This document shows positions 7,417 to 14,259 of a stretch of DNA of 17,910 nucleotides, one piece after another. The notes under the pieces are model-generated. The model was given only the letters and a program-made list of their open reading frames with translations, searched no databases and was not told the DNA's origin. Each line of letters opens with the position of its first letter. The first letter of the stretch is position 1. Source of the DNA: Promethearchaeota archaeon. Lineage in GTDB: Archaea > Asgardarchaeota > Lokiarchaeia > Sigynarchaeales > SOKP01. The stretch spans positions 1-17,910 of the forward strand of contig WJIN01000500.1 of assembly GCA_014730295.1 (NCBI GenBank), in the 5' to 3' direction. Position numbers and translations under genes: made by a program.

Positions 7417-7975
7417 TTAATACCCCTCTTTTATCGTAAAAACAATCACGGCACAAAGCCTTATATTTATCTTTACCGCCTACTTCAATTTTATTAAATT
7501 TATCTCTAGAAGCCCAACTAAAATTAGCTACATCACTACCACAATCAACACAAACGGCATTTAATTTTAAAATAATATCACATCGGGGAAGCAAATAAGC
7601 AGTTACGTCCCAAGGTTGGCCCTCTGAATCAAGATTAAGTCCCGCAAAAAAAAATTTTTTCTTATTTATTAAAAGGAAATCAACCACAGATAATAAATTA
7701 GGTAAATTAAAAAATTGCACCTCCTCAAACGCGACAATATCGTAATGAGAAAGCTTATCCTTCAAAACTTCCGTTAGCTCTAAACCGTCCTTCAAATGTA
7801 AATAGTCATAGTTTCGTTCTCTTTCCCCTGAATGATAATAAAATTTTCGTAAATCTTTCTTTGGATGAATACAAATAGCAGTTCGCCCCGCGTAAAATTC
7901 CCTGTTTAGTAAATCAGTTAGCTTTCCAGATTTACCTGAAAACATAGGCCCTACTACAAAAGTGGCTAAACTCAC
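7409..7975 (-). CDS. tdk: Thymidine kinase, type II
   Basis: Phosphorylates thymidine to dTMP for phage DNA synthesis. The P-loop GPMFSGKS is at residues 9-16, the FEEVQFF motif with catalytic Glu85 at 83-89 (family form DE-x-QFF), structural zinc cysteines at 142/145 and 175/178, and the GGKDKYKALC lasso near the end. The 188-residue length is typical. The start is GTG at 7975, overlapping the stop of the 72-aa gene as GTGA, so translation is probably coupled. It lies in one operon with two phosphoesterases and the NrdD-tail/thioredoxin gene. Function is clear; no oddities beyond the GTG start. Confidence 0.93.
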   Translation of the reverse strand: MSLATFVVGPMFSGKSGKLTDLLNREFYAGRTAICIHPKKDLRKFYYHSGERERNYDYLHLKDGLELTEVLKDKLSHYDIVAFEEVQFFNLPNLLSVVDFLLINKKKFFFAGLNLDSEGQPWDVTAYLLPRCDIILKLNAVCVDCGSDVANFSWASRDKFNKIEVGGKDKYKALCRDCFYDKRGVLNG

Positions 7976-8190
7976 TTAATTACCGCCACCTTTTCTTTCA
8001 AAAAATTTCTAAAAGCCTTTTTAGTATAAACCTCTAATTTCATTTCATATTCTTTTTGAACCTCAAATACGGTATTAGCTTCTTCTTCCGTAAGAAGATT
8101 TAAATCTAAGCCGTAAATGGATTTTTCATCCTCCTTTATTACTAAAAGCTTTCTTCTCTTTTCATTGTAAGTAAACTCTTCAATTTTCAT
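7972..8190 (-). CDS. Small hypothetical protein (72 aa)
   Basis: Not assigned to a family. The product begins with a strand-like FTYNEKRRKLLVIKEDEKSIYGLDLNLL segment, reminiscent of a small SH3-like barrel, followed by a charged helix. ATG at 8190 has an AAGGATGAAGGG ribosome binding site. Its stop overlaps the GTG start of thymidine kinase, so it is the upstream coupled gene of that operon. A sigma70-like promoter candidate lies just before it. Confidence 0.75.
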   Translation of the reverse strand: MKIEEFTYNEKRRKLLVIKEDEKSIYGLDLNLLTEEEANTVFEVQKEYEMKLEVYTKKAFRNFLKEKVAVIK

Positions 8191-8219
8191 CCCTTCATCC
8201 TTTATTAATTTTCTTATAG

Positions 8220-8248
8220 AGAATACCGAAAAAAATTAAAAGTTTCAA
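8220..8248 (-). promoter_or_regulatory. Candidate sigma70-like promoter for the 72-aa/tdk genes
   Basis: The minus strand shows TTGAAA (8248-8243), a 17-nt spacer, then TATTCT (8225-8220), about 30 nt upstream of the 72-aa gene. Five of six and four of six positions match the consensus. A second TATAAG lies at 8218-8213. Chance matches are likely in AT-rich DNA, so confidence is modest. Confidence 0.35.
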
Positions 8249-8253
8249 GACCT

Positions 8254-9513
8254 TTACGGATGAAATTTTAAAATTGCTAAGTTCCCTTTCTCTTTATTCC
8301 ATACAAAAGACTGGCTTTCTTGCGTTGAAATGTACCCTTTTCTAAAATGCCAGTCATCTCTAGCTGTTAAAGATGGCAAATACCTTTCAATTATCCCAAA
8401 CTCTTCATCAACAGTGGTAAATATTCTTTTTTTTGTTTTATGAAAATGTCCTTTATGAAATTCAATATACTTAGCTTCATTCCAACATTCTTTTACTTCA
8501 CGGGACATTATCAAAGGAATCCCGTCTTTTACTTCCGCGTCACCATGGCTAAACCCTAAAAGCACTTTCCCCCAAGAAAAATACTTTCTAGTTTTTGGCG
8601 AGTTGTTAATAATTACATCTTTAGCTTTAGCATAGACCTTTTCTAAAACAACCCCTAAATAAAATAGCCTTTCAAAATCATGGTTTCCTTGAATTAATAA
8701 AACTTCTACACATCCTGCAAACTTTCTTAAATACTCAATACCATCAAGAATTAAACTAACACCTTCGGAAAAAGTTTTTTGCCACCGCGTATCTTCAACT
8801 TGAGGGGTTCCCGCAAAAGTAACATTTTGACTTGAATTTGCATTAAAAAAATCACCACCAATAACAAACAAAATCTTTTCAGGGGCGTAAGAACTTCCGG
8901 ACTCCGTTAAATTAATTAATGCCTCGTTATATAATTGGGAAGCTATGGTAATATCATAATCCTGCCCTGATTCATTTTTCCAGGACAATTGCCCGAAATG
9001 ATGATCATAAAGACTAATTTCAAGTAAATTACCTGACTTTTTATTATTAACTTTTTTTACCTTACTTCTTATCTCATTTATTTTTATAGATTGTACTGCT
9101 TCCGCAATAGCTTGTTTTTTTTCTTCAAAAGAAATATCCTCCGCTTCCTTTTGTTTAAAAACAGCATTTATTGAATACATCGGGTTTTTATCATTTCCCC
9201 AATGGCTTGTCTTTATACTTTTAGGAACCCAAATATTCTTATCTAATTCATTATATAAATAAAGATCATCTAAAGTTTTTATATTGTGGGACCTAGAAAT
9301 TACCCTTTTTTCACCCGCCTCTAAATCATCCTCTTCTTCATAAAACTCCTGGGAAATCTCATCTTTTTCCGATAAACGCCTGACGGTTCTTTTGAAAGCA
9401 GACTCAGACATTTCAGAGTTACTTTCATCTAAAAAATCATCATACAAGCTATATATTTCTTGTCTAGATAATCCCTCTTCTACTTTTTTTCTTACCCAGT
9501 CATAAGCTTTCAT
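8254..9513 (-). CDS. Metallophosphoesterase with N-terminal helix-turn-helix-like segment
   Basis: Residues 1-50 look like a helix-turn-helix (RQEIYSLYDDF then SESAFKRTVRRL), followed by an acidic linker. The phosphoesterase domain spans about 163-419, with Asp170/His172 (YDHH), GGD at 219-221, GNHD at 276-279, His323 (SHGD) and GHFH at 355-358. All core metal ligands are present, so an active phosphohydrolase or nuclease is expected. It may act on DNA, given the possible DNA-binding N-terminus and its place beside replication and nucleotide genes; the substrate is unknown. AAGGAAGGG precedes the ATG. It is the first gene after the terminator at 9571-9599 and so probably heads its own transcription unit. 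Confidence 0.82.
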   Translation of the reverse strand: MKAYDWVRKKVEEGLSRQEIYSLYDDFLDESNSEMSESAFKRTVRRLSEKDEISQEFYEEEDDLEAGEKRVISRSHNIKTLDDLYLYNELDKNIWVPKSIKTSHWGNDKNPMYSINAVFKQKEAEDISFEEKKQAIAEAVQSIKINEIRSKVKKVNNKKSGNLLEISLYDHHFGQLSWKNESGQDYDITIASQLYNEALINLTESGSSYAPEKILFVIGGDFFNANSSQNVTFAGTPQVEDTRWQKTFSEGVSLILDGIEYLRKFAGCVEVLLIQGNHDFERLFYLGVVLEKVYAKAKDVIINNSPKTRKYFSWGKVLLGFSHGDAEVKDGIPLIMSREVKECWNEAKYIEFHKGHFHKTKKRIFTTVDEEFGIIERYLPSLTARDDWHFRKGYISTQESQSFVWNKEKGNLAILKFHP

Positions 9514-9529
9514 CTAACCCTTCCTTTCT

Positions 9530-9537
9530 ATAATAGT
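9530..9537 (-). promoter_or_regulatory. Candidate -10-like element ACTATTAT before the phosphoesterase gene
   Basis: ACTATTAT on the minus strand lies 17 nt before the ATG and is followed by AAAGGAAGGG, resembling the leader of the gene starting at 14222. A promoter is expected here because a terminator lies just upstream. No convincing -35 was found. Confidence 0.3.
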
Positions 9538-9570
9538 GAAATGGACTATTTCTAAATTAATTTTCTCGTG

Positions 9571-9599
9571 AAAAAAAAGCGCCCAGCTTAAGGCGCTTT
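9571..9599 (-). terminator. Rho-independent terminator
   Basis: On the minus strand, AAAGCGCC, an 8-nt loop, GGCGCTTT and a run of eight T. The stem is 8 bp and GC-rich in its centre, which stands out in this AT-rich window. It lies downstream of the 197-aa gene and upstream of the phosphoesterase gene, separating two transcription units. Confidence 0.9.
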
Positions 9600-9613
9600 A
9601 AAAGTTACTATTT

Positions 9614-9670
9614 CTAAAAATCTATCAGGACTTCCTTTTCCTGCTTCTTAACTTTTTCGTGAATGTTCAT
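9614..9670 (-). CDS. Possible 18-aa micro-ORF
   Basis: An ATG overlaps the stop of the 197-aa gene (ATGA) and opens a frame of 18 codons (MNIHEKVKKQEKEVLIDF) ending 15 nt before the terminator stem. No independent ribosome binding site is visible. It may be translated by coupling or be chance. Confidence 0.22.
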   Translation of the reverse strand: MNIHEKVKKQEKEVLIDF

Positions 9671-10260
9671 GCAAGACCAACAGATACTTGGTAGTCTTTA
9701 TAGTCTATCACTAGATACCTATCCTCAAAAGTAGCTTTCATAAAACCAAAACTTTGAAGCCTAACAAAAATATCCCGGCTATCCACAATCAATATATCAT
9801 TTTTTCCTACAGTTAAACGCCCTACCAAATTTAAAACAAAGCTGTTGCCATAACAATTTACTTTTACAGACCTCCCCATATAGCCCATTAAAGAACTTAA
9901 CAATCCCGGCCAATTAGTAAAAGCTTCCGAAACCGCTTCCGAAACCCTTACTGCCGAAACAACACTTTCCTCCATATCAAAATCATCATCCCCCCATTGC
10001 CTTTTACCCAAAGCCTTTAGCATATAGTCCCAAACCCAAATTACAGGATCCTCCCCGCTAATGATTTCATCTGCGATAGACGTATATGTTAATTTTCTAA
10101 AACTTCTAGGATCTTGCTTATCATCACAAGCTTTTATTTTTCGTAAAAACTTAGCAAATCCTCCCCGACTTCCTCTATATACCCACGACCCTTTATCCAA
10201 AGTATTTAAAGTATAAGTATTGGTAGAATAAGCAACATTTACCTTTACAAGAGATCGCAT
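9667..10260 (-). CDS. Hypothetical protein (197 aa)
   Basis: I do not recognise this protein. It has a strand-rich N-terminus, a mixed middle with several Trp residues (VIWVWDYMLKALGKRQWGDDD), and a beta-rich C-terminal half ending YLVIDYKDYQVSVGLA. No signal peptide or membrane segment is seen. A strong GGAGG lies 6 nt before the ATG, and the upstream gene stops one base before the start, so it is co-transcribed with the acidic 185-aa gene. It is the last sizeable gene before the terminator. Confidence 0.78.
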   Translation of the reverse strand: MRSLVKVNVAYSTNTYTLNTLDKGSWVYRGSRGGFAKFLRKIKACDDKQDPRSFRKLTYTSIADEIISGEDPVIWVWDYMLKALGKRQWGDDDFDMEESVVSAVRVSEAVSEAFTNWPGLLSSLMGYMGRSVKVNCYGNSFVLNLVGRLTVGKNDILIVDSRDIFVRLQSFGFMKATFEDRYLVIDYKDYQVSVGLA

Positions 10261-10261
10261 A

Positions 10262-10819
10262 TTAATCCTCCAAACTATCTAAAACAGAATCAAGCCGCTG
10301 ATTAATTTCTTTTTCACTTAACGCATTATCGAAATCCGTATACCCCGGATCTGTTGTCTGCCGCATCTCTTCATCTTCCTCATCCTCATCCGGAGGAACA
10401 TCTTTAGCCTCTTCTTCATCTAAGACTACCCCAGGATCCGCCATAGGGTTTTGAAAATCATCATCATCATCACTTTTATACACATGCCCGGCGTCTTCAT
10501 CGCCTGTATCATACTCTTCATCTTTCTTTTTAGGAGAAATAACTACATCATCAGATGCAAACTGTGAAGAAACTACCATTTCTAAAAATTGGGATACATC
10601 CCCCTTGTAATCTAAAAAATCTCTTAAATAACTTTCTTTAATTCCTAACATATTTTTTAAAACTCCCTGAGTGTAAGAATATTCACGATCACTAAAGTTT
10701 CTTTCGGATACCCCAAAAGTTTCCGATGTAATTTCTTTAGCTTGATCATAAAGATCCTCTACTTTCTTTATACTTTTTCCCGTTAAAGCCGCGTATTTTT
10801 TAATTATCTCTAATGGCAT
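10262..10819 (-). CDS. Acidic hypothetical protein, possible virion component
   Basis: The first 80 residues form a helical domain (LTGKSIKKVEDLYDQAKEI ... YSYTQGVLKNMLGI) of a style I associate with phage structural proteins; this is recall, not proof. Residues from about 95 to 165 are low-complexity and very rich in Asp and Glu, including runs of five Asp. A short helix closes the protein. ATG at 10819 follows GAGAGG. It forms a tight cluster with its neighbours (14 nt to the preceding gene, 1 nt to the next). An acidic tail could bind basic partners or act in head assembly; function unknown. Confidence 0.75.
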   Translation of the reverse strand: MPLEIIKKYAALTGKSIKKVEDLYDQAKEITSETFGVSERNFSDREYSYTQGVLKNMLGIKESYLRDFLDYKGDVSQFLEMVVSSQFASDDVVISPKKKDEEYDTGDEDAGHVYKSDDDDDFQNPMADPGVVLDEEEAKDVPPDEDEEDEEMRQTTDPGYTDFDNALSEKEINQRLDSVLDSLED

Positions 10820-10833
10820 ACTATTAACCTCTC

Positions 10834-11115
10834 TTAATCTATCTTATCTAAATTTAAATACTGTTCAAAAGTATCTTTTGTTAGTATAAACCCGCCGTAT
10901 TCAAACCCATTTTCGGGAAAAGCTAGATTATCTATTTCAGAATACAGAGGGATTATCAAATCATCCTCATCTTCTAATCGAATAATAATTACCGCTTCCC
11001 TACCTTCAGGCTTGTTAGTTACCTCGATAGATTTGTTATCATCTACAATAACTTCAAACAATTCTACATTCTCTAATTCTAATTTCAACTGGCTCTCATC
11101 ATTAATATAATCCAT
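10834..11115 (-). CDS. Small acidic hypothetical protein (93 aa)
   Basis: Unrecognised. The product is strongly acidic, with alternating strand-like segments (LENVELFEVIVDD, AVIIIRLEDEDDLIIPLY) and a C-terminal helix, suggesting a small folded beta-rich domain. GAGG followed by AGG precedes the ATG. It lies 24 nt after the basic 219-aa gene and before the acidic 185-aa gene, consistent with one operon. Confidence 0.72.
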   Translation of the reverse strand: MDYINDESQLKLELENVELFEVIVDDNKSIEVTNKPEGREAVIIIRLEDEDDLIIPLYSEIDNLAFPENGFEYGGFILTKDTFEQYLNLDKID

Positions 11116-11139
11116 AACCTAACCTCATATAATGATAGT

Positions 11140-11799
11140 TTAATTTTTTAATATTCTTTTCATCATCAAATATTCTATAACTGCTAGCATATGCTTCCCG
11201 GCAAACTTTATTCCGTGTGGATTAGTTTTATTTGGCGGACGATTAGTGTAGTTCTTCCCGTATAAAATACCCTCCTCATACCATAACCACATGCTACGAT
11301 AAACAAAATCAAGATTAACACCCTTTTTAGCGTTAATATCATCTTCAACACCCACCGGAACCTTTATTTTTTTCCACTCCCAAAAACCTGTTTTAGTGTT
11401 TTTTAATTTCTTCTTCATTTCCCGATATTTAACTTTAGGACTTGCACTAAAAACAGGTTTTTTTAAACTCCCCTCCCTAGCCCTAAATCTTGAATTAATA
11501 CTTAAAGATTCCAATTCAATATATATCTCATAATTATGCTTTAAAGATTTCTGTTTTTTTCTTTCTCTACCACGGGAATCTACCGGCGTGAAATATGGAG
11601 AATACTGCGGAAAAGACTTAGTTTCTATAACATACCGCCTACCAAACTGCCCTGTTTTAACTTCAAAAAATTTTATACTTTTTACCTTAACTACGCCCAC
11701 AAAATCACGAAGTTTATAATCAAACCTATTTTTAAAATGAGCATGCGTATTTTGTACCAATTGCTTTAAAGTAAAATCACTTGGAAACCTTTTAGACAT
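11140..11799 (-). CDS. Basic hypothetical protein, weakly SWIM-like without cysteines
   Basis: A Lys/Arg-rich protein of 219 residues with no cysteine. The ending RPPNKTNPHGIKFAGKHMLAVIEYLM, preceded by a strand with INSRFRAREGS, resembles phage proteins with a SWIM-like zinc motif whose final part reads NP...CKH. Here the cysteine positions would be occupied by Ala and other residues, so zinc binding should be lost. That relationship is a weak pattern match. The start is ATG at 11799, eight nt after the stop of the probable neck gene; the ribosome binding site is weak (GGGTAA) and may rely on coupling. An inverted repeat lies inside the gene (11382-11462). Confidence 0.72.
   Translation of the reverse strand: MSKRFPSDFTLKQLVQNTHAHFKNRFDYKLRDFVGVVKVKSIKFFEVKTGQFGRRYVIETKSFPQYSPYFTPVDSRGRERKKQKSLKHNYEIYIELESLSINSRFRAREGSLKKPVFSASPKVKYREMKKKLKNTKTGFWEWKKIKVPVGVEDDINAKKGVNLDFVYRSMWLWYEEGILYGKNYTNRPPNKTNPHGIKFAGKHMLAVIEYLMMKRILKN
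11382..11462. repeat. Imperfect inverted repeat inside the 219-aa gene
   Basis: AAAAACCTGTTTTAGTG (11382-11398) is complementary to CACTAAAAACAGGTTTTT (11445-11462), with one bulged A, across 46 nt. It would give a stem of about 17 bp in the transcript. It lies entirely in coding sequence, and its role is unknown. Confidence 0.8.
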
Positions 11800-11807
11800 A
11801 CATTACC

Positions 11808-12557
11808 CTAAGATTTCATAATTACCACTTTCGGCATTGCCTTCCATCTTAACATAACTTCTTCTTTCAATTCATCCGCCCTTTGAATAAAGTTAGAATA
11901 CTCAAAAGATACAGGCAAATTATCTGCTTGTTGACCTCTAAGCTGGCCTAACATCCGTAAAACATTACTTTGCGCTAATTTTATCACATCATCCCTAATC
12001 ATTAAAGGTATGGTTTCAAAATCATCATCCATTAAAGCCCAATCTATGATTAAATTACCTTGGGTGCTAGTAAAGCCTGAAATCTTCCTATTTTGGTAGT
12101 CAACAGTTACTTTAAAAGCCTTATATGAATCAACTAAACTTTTATTTGCATGATATTTCGTTAGTCTTGCATTACGCATCCCATAGTCATAAGGCTGTCC
12201 ATAAGAATTTTGATAAAAACTATTAACGCCAGTAATTAATTTAATATCAGCGAAGGGATTTCCAGTAACAGTACTACCGCCAAGAGAAGTATTTAATCTA
12301 CTGCCAGAAACCCCAAAGACCCAATCATCTGGAAAATTAATTTCAAAACTACCACTGACCGAATATTCTGAAGATAATCTAACAGGAAACCATTTGTAAT
12401 AAGTTACTACGGCAGGAGAGATGGCGTATTTTCTAAAGTCATCTTCCGTAAATTCGTATTCGTCCCTATTAATTAAAGGAAATCCAACCTCACTTAATAT
12501 CAAACCGACATAATAATCCGAGATCTGTAAGCTTTGTAATGTAAAATCCGCCGCCAT
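11808..12557 (-). CDS. Probable head-completion/neck protein
   Basis: 249 residues. The order of elements is helical start (FTLQSLQISDYYVGLILSEVG), strand-rich middle with many Ser/Gly/Asn/Tyr, then IDWALMDDDFETIPLMIRDDVIKLAQ and a C-terminal helix pair containing NFIQRADELKEEVMLRWKAM. This reminds me of neck or connector proteins of large myoviruses, but I cannot name a family. ATG at 12557 has an AAAGG ribosome binding site further upstream than usual. The gene is flanked by an AAA+ ATPase gene (12-nt gap) and the basic 219-aa gene (8-nt gap). No signal peptide or membrane helix. Assignment to the virion is inferred. Confidence 0.6.
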   Translation of the reverse strand: MAADFTLQSLQISDYYVGLILSEVGFPLINRDEYEFTEDDFRKYAISPAVVTYYKWFPVRLSSEYSVSGSFEINFPDDWVFGVSGSRLNTSLGGSTVTGNPFADIKLITGVNSFYQNSYGQPYDYGMRNARLTKYHANKSLVDSYKAFKVTVDYQNRKISGFTSTQGNLIIDWALMDDDFETIPLMIRDDVIKLAQSNVLRMLGQLRGQQADNLPVSFEYSNFIQRADELKEEVMLRWKAMPKVVIMKS

Positions 12558-12569
12558 TAAAAAACCTTT

Positions 12570-13976
12570 TTAAACCTTTAAAACCTGATTTAAAGCATGG
12601 TTCTTCCAAATTGAAGACTCTTGATACATATACCTAATCATCATTACATTATTATAGTCCCTAAAAGATATTGACTTCAGTCTAGGACTTATTTCTATCA
12701 TAAATTCTAAAACTTCTTCCTTAATTTCCGTGGGAACATTTGGCTGAAGTACCGAAACCCGCTCCGAGAGTCCTGTTAAAATTTGCTCTAAAGACAAAGT
12801 CATATCTACCATTAACATTCTATCTTTGATAGCAGGGTCTATTTTATGCTTAGGCATATTAGTAATAATTAAAATTTGTGAATTAAACTCAAAGGTTAAA
12901 GGCATCTTCTCAATACCCTTAACCCTATGGCGATTGAGCTTATCTAGGACTCTACTTTCAACATCGATTACTCTAGCACCGCTCCCTTGACTTTCTGTTG
13001 CTTGTAAAATTAATCCACGCCTATCCCTTGAAGTCCACAGAGCTTCACTATCATCAAAAACCATAATAGTATTATCTTTATTTTCAAACAAAAACTCATA
13101 CAAATCAGCTATATCTTTTATTGATGATCCTTTCAAAATAAAAACACGCTTATTAACTTTTTTAACTTTATTTAACACCCACTCAGTAATATTAAAAGTT
13201 TTTCCAATACCGCTACCACCAAAAACTAATAAACCGTTAGTAAAACCTTTGACAAGCATATCAATACTTTTTTCTAAAAAGTCAAACTTTCCATCAAAAG
13301 AAGCCGCGTATATCTCATCCCAAGTCTTTTGCTCCTCGGACGGCGGAGGAACTTCCTTAAAACTCTTACCGTGTATAACCAAAGTAACCCCTATTCTTTT
13401 ACTAGTAAGCTTATTAGTCCGTAAGTACTTAAGAATCGACTGCCTAAAAGTAGCTATAGACATAATCTGCCCATTTTCTATAGCCCACGGCTTAAAATAA
13501 ACAGAATACAATGTAGTAAGACCTTCCGTTTGAATTAATTTTATATAATCCTTATCGCTAGAAAGCCAGTCTATAAAAATAGGAAACTTAGTACTTTTCC
13601 TTCCACGGGCCTCCGAAATATCATCAAAACTTCTTAAATCAATGGCTTTTCCAGAAAGAAAATCCGATAAAAACTCCGTAATTTCATCCATAACCTGAAC
13701 AATATTATACCCCGCAAAAACTAAAGTCCTATAAGATTGATTTGGGTCTAAACTCTTGTAAACTGTTACAGATACCGGCGCACCTTGATTAAACTCAAAA
13801 GAAAATAAATACTTATCTTGAATAGTCCCTAAGTAAACATCCTCCCCTTTTGTATTAGACTGCGCAAAAGGAGAAACATTCATAAACGTCCCAAGCCGTT
13901 TTTGCAGAATACTTACCATTTTTTCTGTCATTTTACCGACCATTTCAGGTCTAAACTTTTCTTTAATAATAAACAT
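12570..13976 (-). CDS. AAA+ ATPase
   Basis: A 468-residue P-loop ATPase. Residues 1-230 are an N-terminal domain I do not recognise. The AAA+ core has Walker A GGSGIGKT at 253-260, Walker B IMVFDDSE at 304-311, a sensor-1 Asn373 in LIITNMP, and a DRM segment at 385-387 where an arginine finger could lie. A C-terminal helical lid follows. These elements indicate a ring-forming, ATP-driven remodelling enzyme. Neither terminase nuclease nor helicase accessory domains are seen, so packaging motor is unlikely. AAGGAT precedes the ATG. Its position between the FmdB-like gene and probable neck genes suggests a role in assembly or DNA transactions; the substrate is unknown. Confidence 0.82.
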   Translation of the reverse strand: MFIIKEKFRPEMVGKMTEKMVSILQKRLGTFMNVSPFAQSNTKGEDVYLGTIQDKYLFSFEFNQGAPVSVTVYKSLDPNQSYRTLVFAGYNIVQVMDEITEFLSDFLSGKAIDLRSFDDISEARGRKSTKFPIFIDWLSSDKDYIKLIQTEGLTTLYSVYFKPWAIENGQIMSIATFRQSILKYLRTNKLTSKRIGVTLVIHGKSFKEVPPPSEEQKTWDEIYAASFDGKFDFLEKSIDMLVKGFTNGLLVFGGSGIGKTFNITEWVLNKVKKVNKRVFILKGSSIKDIADLYEFLFENKDNTIMVFDDSEALWTSRDRRGLILQATESQGSGARVIDVESRVLDKLNRHRVKGIEKMPLTFEFNSQILIITNMPKHKIDPAIKDRMLMVDMTLSLEQILTGLSERVSVLQPNVPTEIKEEVLEFMIEISPRLKSISFRDYNNVMMIRYMYQESSIWKNHALNQVLKV

Positions 13977-13994
13977 TTTTATATATCCTTTTTT

Positions 13995-14222
13995 TTAATA
14001 ATAGATTTTGCTACCGTCTTTTACCCGGCCACCCCTGTCATATTTTATAGGATCACTTACCGCACCAGCCTTCATATGCTCAGGAATCAAAGTAGAATTA
14101 TTCCCCCAAACCCTGTAATAAGTTTCGTTATCTTTAACTAACTTCGCAGGAATATCTTCATTCATGTTTTTAAAAATCCCAATAACAACACCACAATTAT
14201 TCTTATACTCATAATACGGCAT
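13995..14222 (-). CDS. FmdB-like small protein, zinc ribbon degenerate
   Basis: The start MPYYEYKNNCG matches the beginning of FmdB-type zinc-ribbon proteins (MPxYEYxCxxCG), followed by the expected short segment with a Met-x-Glu motif (FKNMNED). Only one cysteine (Cys10) remains, so a four-cysteine zinc site cannot form. The C-terminal half is rich in charged and aromatic residues and ends GRVKDGSKIYY. AAGGAAGGGG precedes the ATG, one of the strongest ribosome binding sites in the window. It lies directly before the AAA+ gene (18-nt gap). Function unknown. Confidence 0.72.
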   Translation of the reverse strand: MPYYEYKNNCGVVIGIFKNMNEDIPAKLVKDNETYYRVWGNNSTLIPEHMKAGAVSDPIKYDRGGRVKDGSKIYY

Positions 14223-14240
14223 AACACCCCTTCCTTTAAA

Positions 14241-14248
14241 ATTATAGT
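14241..14248 (-). promoter_or_regulatory. Candidate -10-like element ACTATAAT before the FmdB-like gene
   Basis: ATACTATAATTTTA on the minus strand, 19 nt before the ATG, is the same 14-mer found before the protease gene. It is followed directly by the AAGGAAGGGG ribosome binding site. No -35 hexamer was identified. Confidence 0.3.
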
Positions 14249-14259
14249 ATTTTTAGTGA

